Assembly: GCA_030407085.1 (NCBI GenBank)
Contig: CM059583.1
Span: forward strand, 210,612,001-210,676,000
Length of the DNA: 64,000 bases
Direction: 5' to 3'
Origin: Trichopria drosophilae
Lineage: Eukaryota > Arthropoda > Insecta > Hymenoptera > Diapriidae
A program made the translations under genes and the position numbers. Shown here in pieces: positions 31,398 through 42,560 of the stretch. Position 1 is the stretch's first letter, and each line of letters starts with the position of its first letter. Under the pieces are notes generated by a model. The model saw only the letters and a program-made list of their open reading frames with translations, was not told where the DNA came from and did no database searches.

Positions 31398-31560
31398 TAT
31401 TTTTTTTTTTTTTTTTTTTATTTTATTATTTTAACGGGCGGAATCGCCCTTTTACAATGTTTGTTCATACATACTGAATAATTGTTATACTAGCTTTATA
31501 TCTATCTTCACTCGCTAATGCTCGCTCAGGACATCATAGTCGCCGACTCCCGAAATTATT
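31398..31560 (-). mobile_element. 3' end of a 5'-truncated non-LTR retrotransposon
   Basis: A ~22-nt T run at about 31400-31421 (a poly(A) tail on the minus strand) is preceded on that strand by AAAAGGGCGATTCCGCCCGT, a hairpin-bearing 3' end of the kind seen in jockey/I-type LINEs. Only a short tail is left; no ORF. Confidence 0.5.
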
Positions 31561-31592
31561 CGAAAGGAGTTGAAAACACTGATGTTGAAAAT

Positions 31593-32665
31593 AAAACGCT
31601 CGGAGGCCTTCGGTACTGAGAATCTCTGATACGTAATTTCTGGGAAATGATTGGAAAATTCTTGAGGAAGTATTTATTTGCTAATTATATATATTCTAGC
31701 AACAATATACAGTCGAATCTCGCAAATCCTTTTAACCCCATATATTCCGTGGATTTTGCTGTCCATCTTAACCCCTTCACTTTCGTCCGTCATCCCATGC
31801 TGTTTTATAGAATGCCGGAAATTTCCAAATATAAACATCGAGTATTTGAGTAATTTTCATTAATTTTTAATAAATTTTCTATGTTTTAACATATTTTTCA
31901 ATATTAAATTATAATTTTCGTAAAAAAGTAAACGAATTAAAATTTTGACATATGTATGTATATATTTACACGAAGGAACGCTGGTACAGGACCATTATGG
32001 TGCCATGAGCGAAAGAGGAGAATGTCAGGTAGAGTTAGAAAATATGCGATGGTGGGGAGCTTCGAATTTGCCAGATTGGAGAGGAATACTGCAGCCGGGC
32101 ATTAACGGATTAGCTAGGTTTGATTGTAATTCAATATCAATTGCACTAATTAATTTTGACTTAAATAAAATTTCGTACTTCTTACCTGATCTCTGCAACG
32201 TTTATTGTCAAAATTCCTGCGGAGAATCTCGATCAAGTGACAGGGGATTGCTGCCCAGCTATACAAAACACCAGTTGGAGACTGAATTAATTCAAATGGG
32301 AAAACACCTTATATAGGAAGAGTAGACGATAAAAGGAAAAGGAAAAGCAAGAACAATGCAAGGGAAGGGTGAAAGCAAGATCGATCGAATCAATGGAACA
32401 AAGCAAAAAGAAAAAAGGATAACGTTTATAAAAAAGAAAACAACAAAAAAAAAACATTAGAAAAAAGGAAAAGCCTCCTGATAAACACCTAACATGATTG
32501 ATCGATGAAATATTTTCCTTATGTGGACGGTACTATACCAACCAATAAACTGCTTTCCAGCTCCTTTTTCGGGTGGAAAAGGAGTTGGGGTAAAGAAAAC
32601 GCTCGGAGGCCTTCCGATACTGAGAATTTCAATGACGTAAATTTCCTGGAAATGACTGGATAATT
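31593..32665. repeat. ~70-bp direct repeats about 1 kb apart
   Basis: AAACGCTCGGAGGCCTTC begins at 31593 and again at 32597. Each copy continues into TACTGAGAAT and TGGAAAT, with about 80% identity by eye. They may be degenerate terminal repeats of an element that includes the ORF at 31945, or a simple segmental duplication. Confidence 0.5.
31945..32316 (+). CDS. Unrecognised 123-codon ORF, possible exon or TE fragment
   Basis: The segment HEGTLVQDHYGAMSERGECQ followed by VELENMRWWGASNLPDWRGI and LQPGINGLAR looks protein-like, with balanced composition and several Trp. Just after it, GCTAG|GTTTGA could be a splice donor. The second half of the ORF is AT-driven and less convincing. I cannot assign a family. 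It lies between the direct repeats at 31593 and 32597, so a transposon origin is possible. Confidence 0.3.
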   Translation: MTYVCIYLHEGTLVQDHYGAMSERGECQVELENMRWWGASNLPDWRGILQPGINGLARFDCNSISIALINFDLNKISYFLPDLCNVYCQNSCGESRSSDRGLLPSYTKHQLETELIQMGKHLI

Positions 32666-32960
32666 TATGACTTTGGCAACTTATTGTACTAGAAGAAGAA
32701 GACTAGAAGATTTGCGAGAGCTGCAGATCGACTTAAGAAGATGGCGCCATACTTCACATTTGTGTATGAAATGTAGGAAACTGCAGAACCTACACCAAGT
32801 ACAGCAGCGGTCATGAGTCGATTTCCGCCAGATAAACAATATTTTCGAAACGTAAACAAACAACGTGGCTCGTCTTACCAACAGCGAGCTGCTGCTTGAA
32901 TACGAAATCGAAAAATTGTTCACCCGACGGGGATCGAACTCGTTGTGTGGAAAATTATTA
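32317..32960. other. Intergenic DNA, nothing recognised
   Basis: A-rich segment followed by the second direct-repeat copy. A minus-strand GAGTTCGATCCCC at about 32922-32942 is another tRNA T-arm-like word without a tRNA body. Confidence 0.3.
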
Positions 32961-33355
32961 TCAGAACATAATAAATAAAAACAATAAAATTTAGAACCAA
33001 ATATTCAATTATATTTTAATAATAAATTTATTCAGGTATTATACATTAGACGAGAATGCGTTACAATTTTCGCATCCCGTTACAATAAATGCATCGCAAA
33101 AGTAAACAATACTCGTCCGCGACCTGAATACAGTCTCGTTCGACTGCACAAGGGAAATAAAGCAAATATACAGATAATAAAATATAAAGAAAAGAAAAGG
33201 AGAGGAAAAAAAAACAGAACAATATTGAAAGTTGCACTTTACAGTTATCGGTGAGCGCAAAACTTAACAATCGAACAAAAAAAAAAGAACTTAATTTACA
33301 TTAGGTAATAACGTCGCATTCAGTATATTGATATCAAACATTCGTATACTACGTC

Positions 33356-35295
33356 CTATTTTTCGTTTTTATTTTTTGTGTATCTATTCGGTAATCTCAA
33401 TTCCAACGGTAACATATTTGTCATTTTGCAACCAATAAAGTCAAATGCTCGTTGACCAATTGTTTTATTTCTCATTGGGCATTGATTAAAAAGATTATTT
33501 TTGCTACGCGTGTTAAATGTGTGACTATTTTGTATTAGTACATGATTTTTTATCAAATAATTCGCAGTTTCACAGTAAAATATTTGTCTAACATCCAATA
33601 CTTTAGAAATTTCAAATAATTTTTTGGTTGGAAAAAGTTTGTTTTTAAATAACATTGATTTTAAAGTTTTCTTTTGCAATATTTCTAATGGTTTCATTGC
33701 GTTATTACAAGCGCTGCCCCAAGCAAGAATAGCATAATTTAATATAGAATTGAACAATGAATAATAAATTTGATATAATTGATTTGTATTTAAAAAGTTT
33801 CGAAGTTTAGAAAAAGCATATGGTAGATATCGTAGTTTTTTCATAATTTCGTCAATATGATTTTTCCATCGAAAGTGCTTATCCACTGTTAAGCCTAGAT
33901 ATTTAACACAAGTGTCACTGTAGATATTGAGTTGTTTAGAGTCCACATTAATAGTGATTCTATCCAATGTAGGAATACTGTCAGTGTAACAACCGAAAGT
34001 TAGAAATTTAGTTTTAGCAATGTTTATTGTTAAAAAAATTTGCATTGAACCATTTTATGAGATTAGGAATATCGAATTGAACTTTATGTATTACTTTATC
34101 CCATGTGTTATCAGTGAACAATATAGCTGTATCATCTGCAAAGGATAAAATTTGACCGCTCATTTCGATATTAAAAACGTCATTTATATAAATGATGAAT
34201 AATAATGGACCTAATACAGTTCCTTGTGGTATTCCATAATTGACAATTTTAGTATTGCTAGTATATTGACTAATTTGTACAGATTGTTTTCTATCTTTGA
34301 GATAACTTTTAAATAAGTTTAAGACTATACCTTAGTGGACTTATCCCATAGTGCTCTAACTTTTTAATTAAAATGTCATGATTTATCGTGTCAAAAGCTT
34401 TTGCCAGGTCTACAAAGACTCCTATAACTGGTTTACCTTTGTCCAATGAATCATAAACACCCTGAGTCAATTTAGCTATTGCATCTATGGTAGATTTTCC
34501 CTCTCTAAAACCAAATTGGCTATTATGTAAACAGTTATGTTTTGTAAGAAAAGCAATTAATCTATTTTTTAAACAGGTTTCGAAAATTTTAGCTATAATT
34601 GATATTAGAGAAATAGGTCTGTAGTTATTAACATCAGTTGTATCACCGGACTTAAATAAGGGCGTGATCTTAGCAACTTTAAAGTTTGCTGGGCAATGAC
34701 CTGTTTCAAAAGTCAAATTTATTATATGTGAAAGTAGTTTACATATATAGGGCGCTAGCGTTTTTAATACCGCAATGCTTATTTTATCTGGTCCAGGTGC
34801 TTTGGTAATTACCATTTTACTAATTATGGTCGATATTTCGCTTTCAGTTGCAGGGCTTAAGTATAGCGATTCCATTACCTGATTGCATTTTGGATTAATG
34901 TAATCTAACTTATGAATTTTCGCCGCAAATTTTCCGCCAATTGATGCAAAATGATTATTTAACTCATTAACAATACATAAGGGATCGGATGTTGCATCAT
35001 TATTTACTTGAATAGCTTTTGGCATGGTTGTGTCCCGTTTGTTTTTCGCGTGGAGTAGATCTTTAACGGCCTTCCACAATGACTTCGGCGAGTTATTCGG
35101 CGCGTTGAAAAATGTCTTTTGTATAAATATTTTCTTTGCGTTAACTATTGTAGCGTCCAACAATTTTTTATAACTTTTAAAAGTAACCCATGATTGCATG
35201 TCACTGTTTTTTGTAGCTTTTTTATATAAATAATCTCTTTTTTTAATTGAATTAATTATACCTTTAGTTATCCAATCTTTGCGTTTCCCTTTCAA
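33356..35295 (-). pseudogene. LINE reverse transcriptase region (frame-shifted)
   Basis: The RT domain spreads over three frames. 35295-34309 holds NNYRPISLISIIAKIFE, FGFREGKST and FVDLAKAFDTINHDIL. The next ~270 bases, in another frame, hold GIPQGTVLGPLLFIIYINDV and the catalytic FADDTA. 34045-33356 holds the thumb and C-terminal part, including KYLGLTVDKHFRWKNHI and a tail ending at the stop at 33356. The break near 34320 looks like a small deletion, and the one near 34040 a single extra T in a T run. All RT motifs are otherwise present. Reverse transcriptase primes on chromosomal DNA; this copy cannot make it. Confidence 0.88.
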
Positions 35296-36239
35296 GTTAT
35301 AGTTCTTATTAGACGCTTAGTTATGGAATTAACTCGTTCTACGAGCAAGTTGACACAGGTGTCCGGAATTCTTTCTTCCAGTATTGAATTCCAATTTTCT
35401 TTTGTTGCAAGTGATGACAGCTTTTTGTGGTTAATTTTTATTGTAGTTGTTTCCTTGTTTATGTTCTGTAAATTCTTAGTGTTCTTGCTTCTTGACGTTG
35501 TGTATGTCAGTAGTATTGGGTAGTGATCCGTTATTGTTGTTTCAATGACAGCAGCATTTACTTGATTAATGTACATTTCCGTTTTGATAAAGATATGATC
35601 AATTATGGTTTTAGTATGGTTGAATTCTCTTGTTGGAATATCATTAATAGCTGAGATAAAGCCATTTGTATATAATGCATTTAAGTAGGAGTCCGATGTA
35701 TTGTTTAGCTTTGAGATATCAATATTGATATCTCCTACTAGTATATGTTCGTTGCCAGCAGTTTTTAAATAAAAGTCAATGATAAAGTTATTGACATTTA
35801 TGGCATGAGATCTATACAAAGCAGTTATTTTTAATTTCGTGCTAAAATAATCGCAAATGTCTATTTCTAGCGCAGTTATTTCGCCAATTTTAATTTCCCG
35901 TACGAAGTGTTTTATGTTATCATGTATATAGATAACAGTACCATCGCTTTTATTCAATTTGCTGTAATTATAATAAGAAGTATATCCTTTTAGCGTAAAC
36001 ATTTCAAGTTTGTGTATAGTCCAGGTTTCAGAACAAATTATCATGTCGATTTTCTGTAAATATTGGGATGTTGTTATTTCGAGGTCATTGAAATGTTTAT
36101 TCATACTACGTATGTTGGTATGAATAACTGAAAATGTATTTTGATCTTGTAAACATTGAGGAATATATGTACTTATATCATCAAGATTTATTCGTTTAGT
36201 AATAATTTTTGTTTCAATAAATTGATCTAGAGTATTGAA
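35292..36239 (-). pseudogene. LINE endonuclease region of ORF2
   Basis: AP-endonuclease-like domain. ICSETWTIHK, HILVGDINIDIS, IIDHIFIKTEM and ITDHYPILLTYT are the expected ordered motifs. The open frame runs from directly after the ORF1 stop (36240-36242) to a stop at 35292. The first ATG is at 36104, but the domain extends upstream of it (HTNIRSM). A frame shift at about 35292 separates it from the RT, which should be one polypeptide. Confidence 0.85.
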
Positions 36240-37535
36240 TTAATTTATTTTAAACCCAAGAGGGTAATCAGTTTTCCATATTACGTACTTTTTCCTCTCT
36301 TGATATGTTGTACAATTTTCTAAGTCATGCGCACAATGATTTATATTCCTGTTTAATTTAAAACGAGTGTTTGTTGATATACAATTAATACACTTTTTTA
36401 CGTCATTATTGTCACAATCCTTTGTATTATGTCCTCCAGAACAATTTGCACAGTAATTTTGTTTATCACATTTTTTATGGAATGTCCATATCCACAGCAT
36501 TTTTGACATGGTTTAGAGTTGAAATCATCATAAACAGGACAATGATTCCAACCTGCATAAAGTTTTTTGCTTCCATTCATAATGTTGAAGTACATTTGTG
36601 AGTTCACTTCAATAAAGGCTGTATAACAATCTTTACCTGCAATATACATTATGTGGTTAACATTGATAGAGTTGTTATCTTCATGCGGAAAGTTTTTTCC
36701 AAGCAGTTCTTCTTTAAGTTGGTCGGGTGAAAATTTTTCTTCTAATCCAACAATCTTCAATCGAGGTTTCCCTAGTTTTTCTTGATTGATTTCATATTTA
36801 CTTTTTAATTTGTTTTCAATTTCATTGGTTAAGAACGTTACATCATTATTGTTTACACATTTAATTTTTATCCCGCCATTTTTAGTTGTATAAATTTGAT
36901 TTATTTCAATTTTCGTGTTTTTCAATTGAACTTTATTTATGAGATCTTTTTTTGTCTGAACGGAATCTTGTTTAGTTTTTGGAATGACAATAATAGACGG
37001 AATTCTTTGTTGAACTTTCAAGGAAGTTTTATTATTTGTAACACTTGCATACGTTGTATTACTTTTGACTTTAGTGAGTTGCAATTCTTTTGTTAGGTTT
37101 TCGTTTTTTTCTACTAAAAGTGCATTTTTATCTTTAATTTCATTATTTAAATCATGAAGTAAAGAAATTTGCTCACGTAGAGATTTGATTTCGGAATCTG
37201 AAGAATCCATTACGCTTTCGTCTAATCTCGTGTCTAATTTTTTAATTTTGATTATCAGTTGATTGTTTTCCTTTTTCAATAGGTCGTTCTCGTAGTCTCT
37301 TTGGTCCAATTTCTCTTCAAATTTCTGTAATTATTTCTTCAATTTGTTTATAGTTAAAGTATAATCCAATTCTTGACACATGGTTTCATTTTCATCACAA
37401 CAGCACATTAGTATTCCACTTTTTACAATTTTATCAGCATAATCGCGCTCACAGCAACTTTTGTGGAATCTACCACCACAGTTATAACATATGTAAACAT
37501 CTCGTGCTTTTTTGTTACAGCATTTATACTGCAGT
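36240..37535 (-). pseudogene. LINE ORF1 with PHD-like finger, coiled coil and zinc knuckles
   Basis: The 5' part (37535 to about 37335) reads CYNCGGRFHKSCCERDYAD with more Cys after it, a PHD-like finger, and then hits an in-frame TAA at about 37330. The main open stretch, 37309-36398, starts DQRDYENDLLKKENN, is strongly coiled-coil and basic, and ends in the first knuckle PCQKCCGYGHS. A frame shift near 36480 puts the other two knuckles (CANCSGGHNTKDC, CINC...H...C) in the frame of 36509-36240. In such LINEs ORF1 is the RNA-binding chaperone. Confidence 0.8.
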
Positions 37536-37539
37536 TAAA

Positions 37540-38280
37540 CTTTATTTTCCCTGTTATTCGGACCGCCCGATTTTGCGGACTGTTGACCAACGGCCGAACG
37601 CAGACTGATTTTAAAACATATATTTATAAGTTCAATCATAAAGGATTGAAAGGTTAGGAACAAACCGATGAATACTAATAAAGAAACATAATAATGGCTA
37701 AACTCGCATTTAAAAAGCTACTACGCCTTATTTTGCAAGTTCCCGATTCAGTGCCCTGCAGAAAAAATAGATTTTTTGAAAAATCGTTTCACGTGTTTCA
37801 GCGATTTTCGAAATATCTTTTCTTTTAAAAGCTACAGGACCGTTTCCATACTTTCGGACACCCTGTATATAACTTACTTTAAAATGTTTTTAAACAAGCA
37901 TTTTTACAACATATGTATCCACATTCCTATTAATAATAATCAGCATCACTTACGATTAGCTCACTTGGCGAATCGCGAATTACAGGCACTTGTGCAACCA
38001 TGGTATAATTCTTATAATACCATGGTATAACCTATATACACGCGTTTGCATGAGTCTTATACCGAGAGAGTATCAGAGATGAGCGAATTGGGCATAATAA
38101 AAGGGTATGCTTTCGCTGTAATCGGGTTACACAATTAAAGCATAGATTTCCAGATCATTTAGTACAGATTATGTTCCTTTGTGGTAAGACGATTTTAATG
38201 CGAAAATAGTATATTAAGTAATATTTAATTTAGCAAATTTGACGTCGGATTGGGCAATAAATATACAGTACTTTAAATAA
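37540..38280. other. Intergenic DNA with a solitary TE end
   Basis: About 37765-37870 (TTTGAAAAATCG, CACGTGTTTC, GCGATTTTCGAAAT, ACACCCTGTATA) resembles the right arm of the 43575-44314 element and is probably a diverged fragment of that family. A small palindrome ATACCATGGTAT-type sequence lies near 38000-38030. No genes. Confidence 0.45.
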
Positions 38281-38282
38281 TA

Positions 38283-38560
38283 AGTACCAAAAACCCCCTA
38301 GTGACATATTTTAGCAGAATCAATTAACATTTTGCATTTCAGTTCTCCATATTGGATCGGCCATTGTGATTTTTCAAAATTTTAATCTCAAATTTGAATT
38401 CAGCGAGCCCAAAAACCTATGAGTAGTAAATATTGCGGAAAATGAAAAACGTTTGTCCTTTTTCGATCGCCATATTGGATCGGCCATTTCGAATTTTGAC
38501 ATTTTGACCACAAATATGAATTCAGCGACCCCAAAAATTCTTCAATTACAAATTCCAAGA
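38283..38560. repeat. ~2 copies of a ~120-bp unit related to the 29-kb array
   Basis: CCATATTGGATCGGCCATT occurs near 38348 and again near 38470. Each copy is followed by TTTTGA-type words and by GAATTCAGCGA(G/C)CCCAAAAA. In reverse complement these match the GGGTCGCTGAATTC and AAAATGGC words of the 29142-29600 array and the 20.2-21.1 kb element. Confidence 0.6.
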
Positions 38561-38621
38561 CGATTGGTTGAGTAATTTCAAAGATATTGATATGACATCT
38601 ATAGACGTCAACACCAGTTAA

Positions 38622-38752
38622 GGTGTAACGGAAGCAAATTTAAAGCAAGTGCATTATAGAAATATATGCACCAATACATGCATTTTCATGAACAATATGT
38701 AAATTATTGTTCATGTACCTGCGTGAAATTTGCTTCAGTTACATTTTCATTA
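38622..38752. repeat. Inverted repeat with AACAAT palindrome
   Basis: TGTAACGGAAGCAAATTT is mirrored by AAATTTGCTTCAGTTACA. The centre contains CATGAACAAT...ATTGTTCATG. Probably a tiny fold-back element. Confidence 0.55.
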
Positions 38753-38931
38753 AATTTCATGCACTTTATTTACAGTGTGTGAAACGAGACTAGGGCCGCA
38801 GTAAATGAACAACATTTAAAATTAGAAAGGAGTTTATTAATTTGCATACGAAAATTAAAGTCGATATAAATTTACAGATTTAACATTTTTGTACGGGTTC
38901 TTTTAGAATATTAACTTCTCATTAAGTATTA

Positions 38932-39204
38932 CAGTAGAACCTACGATATCGCAAACTCGGATATCGCCAAACCCATGATATCGCAAATGAAGAACCTCTT
39001 ATATCGCCAAAAGAGGGAAAGTGTCTTCCCCCACCCTCGTCTGTACATTACATACGTACACACATACACATTAGAGAAGCGCATGCGCGTCTCTGAAATA
39101 GGGGCGCGAGGTATATAGAGAAGGGGTACAAGGAGAAGGGGTTTCTTTTGGCGATATCGTAGGTAGGGTGGAACCAACCATTTGCGATATCGTAGGTTCT
39201 ACTG
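38932..39204. mobile_element. 273-bp pogo/Tigger-like MITE, TA duplication
   Basis: CAGTAGAACCTACGATATCG at the left is the exact mirror of CGATATCGTAGGTTCTACTG at the right. TA flanks both ends (38930-38931 and 39205-39206). CAGTnGAACC termini and TA duplication fit the pogo branch of Tc1/mariner. GATATCGC recurs inside both arms. Confidence 0.8.
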
Positions 39205-39206
39205 TA

Positions 39207-39777
39207 TTAATAATTTTCCGCACATTACACGAGTTCCTCCGCTGCTAATGTCCTCAGAAGTGGAAAATATTGTGTATTTTCTATGCCTTATTCGTGTAAT
39301 ACTAAAACTGTTCACTAGTAAATACTTTCTATTTAACACTTGTAATATATGCGGTTGTCCAGTACAGCCTTACAGATATAGGACAAAAGCAGCTAATGGA
39401 TTCAAATCAGTTAATTAGGCAGGATAATAACTTATTCAAAACAGAATTCCTCATTCAATATGTTATATATTTGCATAAGATTTTTGTATTACAATAAATA
39501 TATTACAATATATATATATATATTTACATTTCTTCTCGGAGTATCGTAATACAATATTCAATATGTCGAAAATTGAGCGATATAAATTACATATACACAT
39601 ACCTCACTATGATATAAAATACTATCTTTACAAAAATCGAATTGGTCCAGTTCACTATTTCACACTGTTGTCCTATAATCTCCTGGCTCGGTATCCACAA
39701 ATGTCGTTCCAGGCGTAAAAAGTATTGGTTGTACTCAGACAGGCAAATTTGATCATTTTCAATGAAACGTTAAACAC
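39207..39777. other. Intergenic DNA
   Basis: AT-rich with a TA microsatellite near 39507-39525. It should include the 3' UTR of the ankyrin ORF on the minus strand; no AATAAA close to its stop was recognised. Confidence 0.35.
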
Positions 39778-40344
39778 CTACATGTAGGGTTGATCGAAAT
39801 GACTCCCAAATCCGATAATTCGATCAACAACGACTATATTTCCACATAGTGTTGCCTGCTTAAGTGCAGTCATCCCTGTCACGTTATCTGCTTCATCGAC
39901 GAAACCACTCACCATGATATTATCGATGGTGTCCATATCCTCAGCTATAATGGCGGATTGCAGCAACTTCTTGTCATCTCTGGCATAATTTACAATGAAG
40001 TTTCCAAAGTTGTTCATCAGCCGTAAAACCTCCCTCAATTCGAACACCAGTGCCAATGTAAATGGTGTCTCCCCTTCCTCGTTCATTAAGTCAATGTCCG
40101 CTCCATGGTGGATAAGACATTCCACTGAAGAGAGAAATTGGTATTCTGCATCGTAAATATCGTCTGCTTTCAGTATCCGATGTATGAGAATATGAAGTGG
40201 AGTGTCGCCAGTGATTTCAAACCCGTTGACAGCTGCTCCATATTTCACTAAGGCCTGGATGACATGGGGCCGATCCTCTCGACAAGCACGCATCAGTGGT
40301 GATTCTCTTTGTTCTTGTTCGATTTTATTCTGGTTCTTATCCAT
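39778..40344 (-). CDS. Intronless ankyrin-repeat protein, 188 aa
   Basis: Starts MDKNQNKIEQEQRESPLMRA and ends FGSHFDQPYM. About five ankyrin repeats are visible: SPLMRACREDRPHVIQALVK, GDTPLHILIHRI...CLIHHGADIDLM, EEGETPFTLALVFELREVLR, KKLLQSAIIAEDMDTIDNIM and GMTALKQATLCGNIVVVDRI. No signal peptide or membrane segment, so a cytosolic or nuclear protein-binding scaffold is likely. It is uninterrupted and clearly richer in G+C than its surroundings. The start is the first in-frame ATG. It could be a young host retrogene, the last exon of a larger gene, or an acquired IkappaB-like ankyrin gene; the sequence does not decide. Partner unknown. Confidence 0.75.
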   Translation of the reverse strand: MDKNQNKIEQEQRESPLMRACREDRPHVIQALVKYGAAVNGFEITGDTPLHILIHRILKADDIYDAEYQFLSSVECLIHHGADIDLMNEEGETPFTLALVFELREVLRLMNNFGNFIVNYARDDKKLLQSAIIAEDMDTIDNIMVSGFVDEADNVTGMTALKQATLCGNIVVVDRIIGFGSHFDQPYM

Positions 40345-41449
40345 TGCTGCGACAATTGTCTAAATTCTCGACTGAAGACTTTTGTGAAACTGCAACTACA
40401 GCTCTAGAGCCTGGACTTCAGTAGAAGTTGCTTTGGTAGTGACGATAGCTGAACTAACTTATGAAGTCGAAGTGGTGGGTCAGATTACCTAGCACTCGTC
40501 CCCACTTCTTTCCTGAATTGTGACAGTTGGTTGGTAATATCGGATATTCTGAAAGGTTGCATTAGTTTTATTTCATGTTCAATTGTATTTGGTAGACTCG
40601 GAGCTCGTTAACTCCCAGGTACACACACCGATATACCTGCTTCTCCTACGTGATTAAGATAAATTGATGATTGATTCATGTATATTTTCGTGGTAAACAA
40701 TTTTCTAGCGTAAGTCTCTAATTTTCTTGTTGTGTGATGTATATTCTGGAAGGTGTTACATCATATTATTATTGTGCCAAAGTTTGTCGACTAGAACCTG
40801 GGGTGTAGGATGAATATACTCGAAGTTACAGTTGGCAGGCCTGGCTACCTGCATCCGAAATACCATCGTTCATTCTAGCCTTTATAGAATATGTTGAGAT
40901 ATATGGAAACAATAGCATTTCTTCGAGGAATGAGGAATTCTTGTTGTTATTTAATTTTAATATATAACAATATTCGCCTACTTTTTCCAGGTTTTGTACA
41001 TATTCCATTTCTTTCTCTCTTCAGTTGAGATTTTAAGTATTTCAACAAAGCTTTGCGGTTTGAGATTCAATGCCACAATTTAGAAATCCGAGTGATGACG
41101 AAAGGTTATAAAGTTTTCAAATTTCCAACTTATGCATATTAAAATCCAATACTAATCGCTGTTCAGTAGCCAATAACTTCATTACTTATTAATTATTTAC
41201 TGAACCTTGGCCTTGAACACCAGGATACTACTACCTTCAGAAGCTTTCCCGCAGTTAATATTTAGATGAATGATATTTAATTGTAAGTTTGACATTTCGA
41301 AAAATTATCATATGTAAGTTTCTTTGAACTAGTTTGGTATTTATTTTTTAATCAGTCCCTAATTTTTAATGAGAATATTTCTTAAAGTGTAAAGCTAAAC
41401 GATCAAAAAGATTGAATATTTGTTTATTCACATCCACAACATTCTTGCT
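40345..41449. other. Intergenic DNA upstream of the ankyrin ORF
   Basis: Contains no second coding region that I can support. The promoter of the minus-strand ankyrin ORF would lie here. Confidence 0.3.
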
Positions 41450-42560
41450 GAAGCTGGTGTCAAACAGTTATGATCAAACAAACATCTTATTGCCTAAATT
41501 TTTCACTGGTGTAAATGATATAAACAAAGTATTATTTTTTATGACAAATAGATTCACGATTATTTTGTTGTAACTCAATTTTTGCTCGTATGCATTTAAC
41601 AAAAGTTGTTCTCAAAAGTGTTTTCTTTCATTTCGTGAGGAAGTTTGTCATCTCTAAAACAGGCTTTGTAATGTAAAGAAAACCGAGCTCATGAGTGACC
41701 GCACGCCTAGGCCGGACCGTCCGGTCCGTGCCTGTCAGCGGCACGACCGTATAAAGCACTCTCTCCCCTTTTCCAGGTATACATTGCATTCCTAACTATT
41801 TTTTTTATCTCTATCAACATTTATTTTTTTACAAAATACTTTTCTGTACATTGCAATTTTAGACATTCTTTGAATCTGAAATAATTCAATTTAATTACGT
41901 CGACTTTCTTTCACGCTTTACCCAGGTGGAGGACTGGCGGATTTGCGTTCTGGCGCGTTTAAAAGCTGACTGTAATGTAGTCATTGTAATTTTTTAAACT
42001 AAAACTTACATTCAACGTTTTTAAATGTGTCAATCATTTACATTATCTTTCTAAATTCATAATTAGTCGAATTCCAAAATAATTTTACACAAATATCTGT
42101 CGGAGGATTGATACGATTTTCGGGTATAAATGAATGATAACTGTTGGATTCCTTAATCTGTTTAGCTATTAAACATCTGTTTTCTACTCTGTTAGAGATA
42201 AAAACACACAGTTAGGAATGCAATATACCTGGTTAGGGGGGAGAGAGAGCTTTATACAGCCGGACCGCTGACAGGTACGGAACGTACGGCCCGACCTGCA
42301 CGTTCATGTACTCTGTTTTCTTTACATTACAAATCCAGTTTTAGAGATAACAAACTGGAACCTTCACAAATTAAAGAAAACACTTTTGCGAACAAATTTT
42401 GTTTAGTTCACAACAAGAAAAAAAATGGCGGAAACTGAATTATAACAAAATAATCTTGAAAATTTGTTATAAACAATAATACTTTGTTTATATCATGTGC
42501 ACCGGTGAAAAATTTGGGCATCTCTGCAGATTTTCGAATTAAACTGTTTTTTTCTCTGAA
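41450..42560. mobile_element. ~1.1-kb fold-back element with ~330-bp arms
   Basis: CAGGTATACATTGCATTCCTAA at 41775-41796 (split here as CAGGTATACATTG and CATTCCTAAC) faces GTTAGGAATGCAATATACC at 42211. Further out, GATATAAACAAAGTATTATT near 41517 faces its mirror near 42470-42495. Divergence between arms is noticeable, so the element is old. The middle (41800-42200) is unique and non-coding. Ends and duplication are not resolved. Confidence 0.65.

Larger units (their letters stand above)
32990..37535 (-). mobile_element. Near full-length but broken LINE of the jockey/CR1 group
   Basis: In transcription order (right to left) it has a PHD-like finger, a coiled-coil/zinc-knuckle ORF1, an apurinic-type endonuclease, reverse transcriptase, and an AT-rich 3' UTR. 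Its 5' end is near 37535 and its 3' end near 32990 by eye; no target duplication is defined. It carries an in-frame stop in ORF1 and at least four frame shifts, so it is inactive. Family level is inferred from domain order and from RT motifs such as FADDTA. Confidence 0.8.

Noticed and set aside
35323..35523. Plus-strand ORF
   Set aside because: Antisense shadow of the LINE endonuclease.
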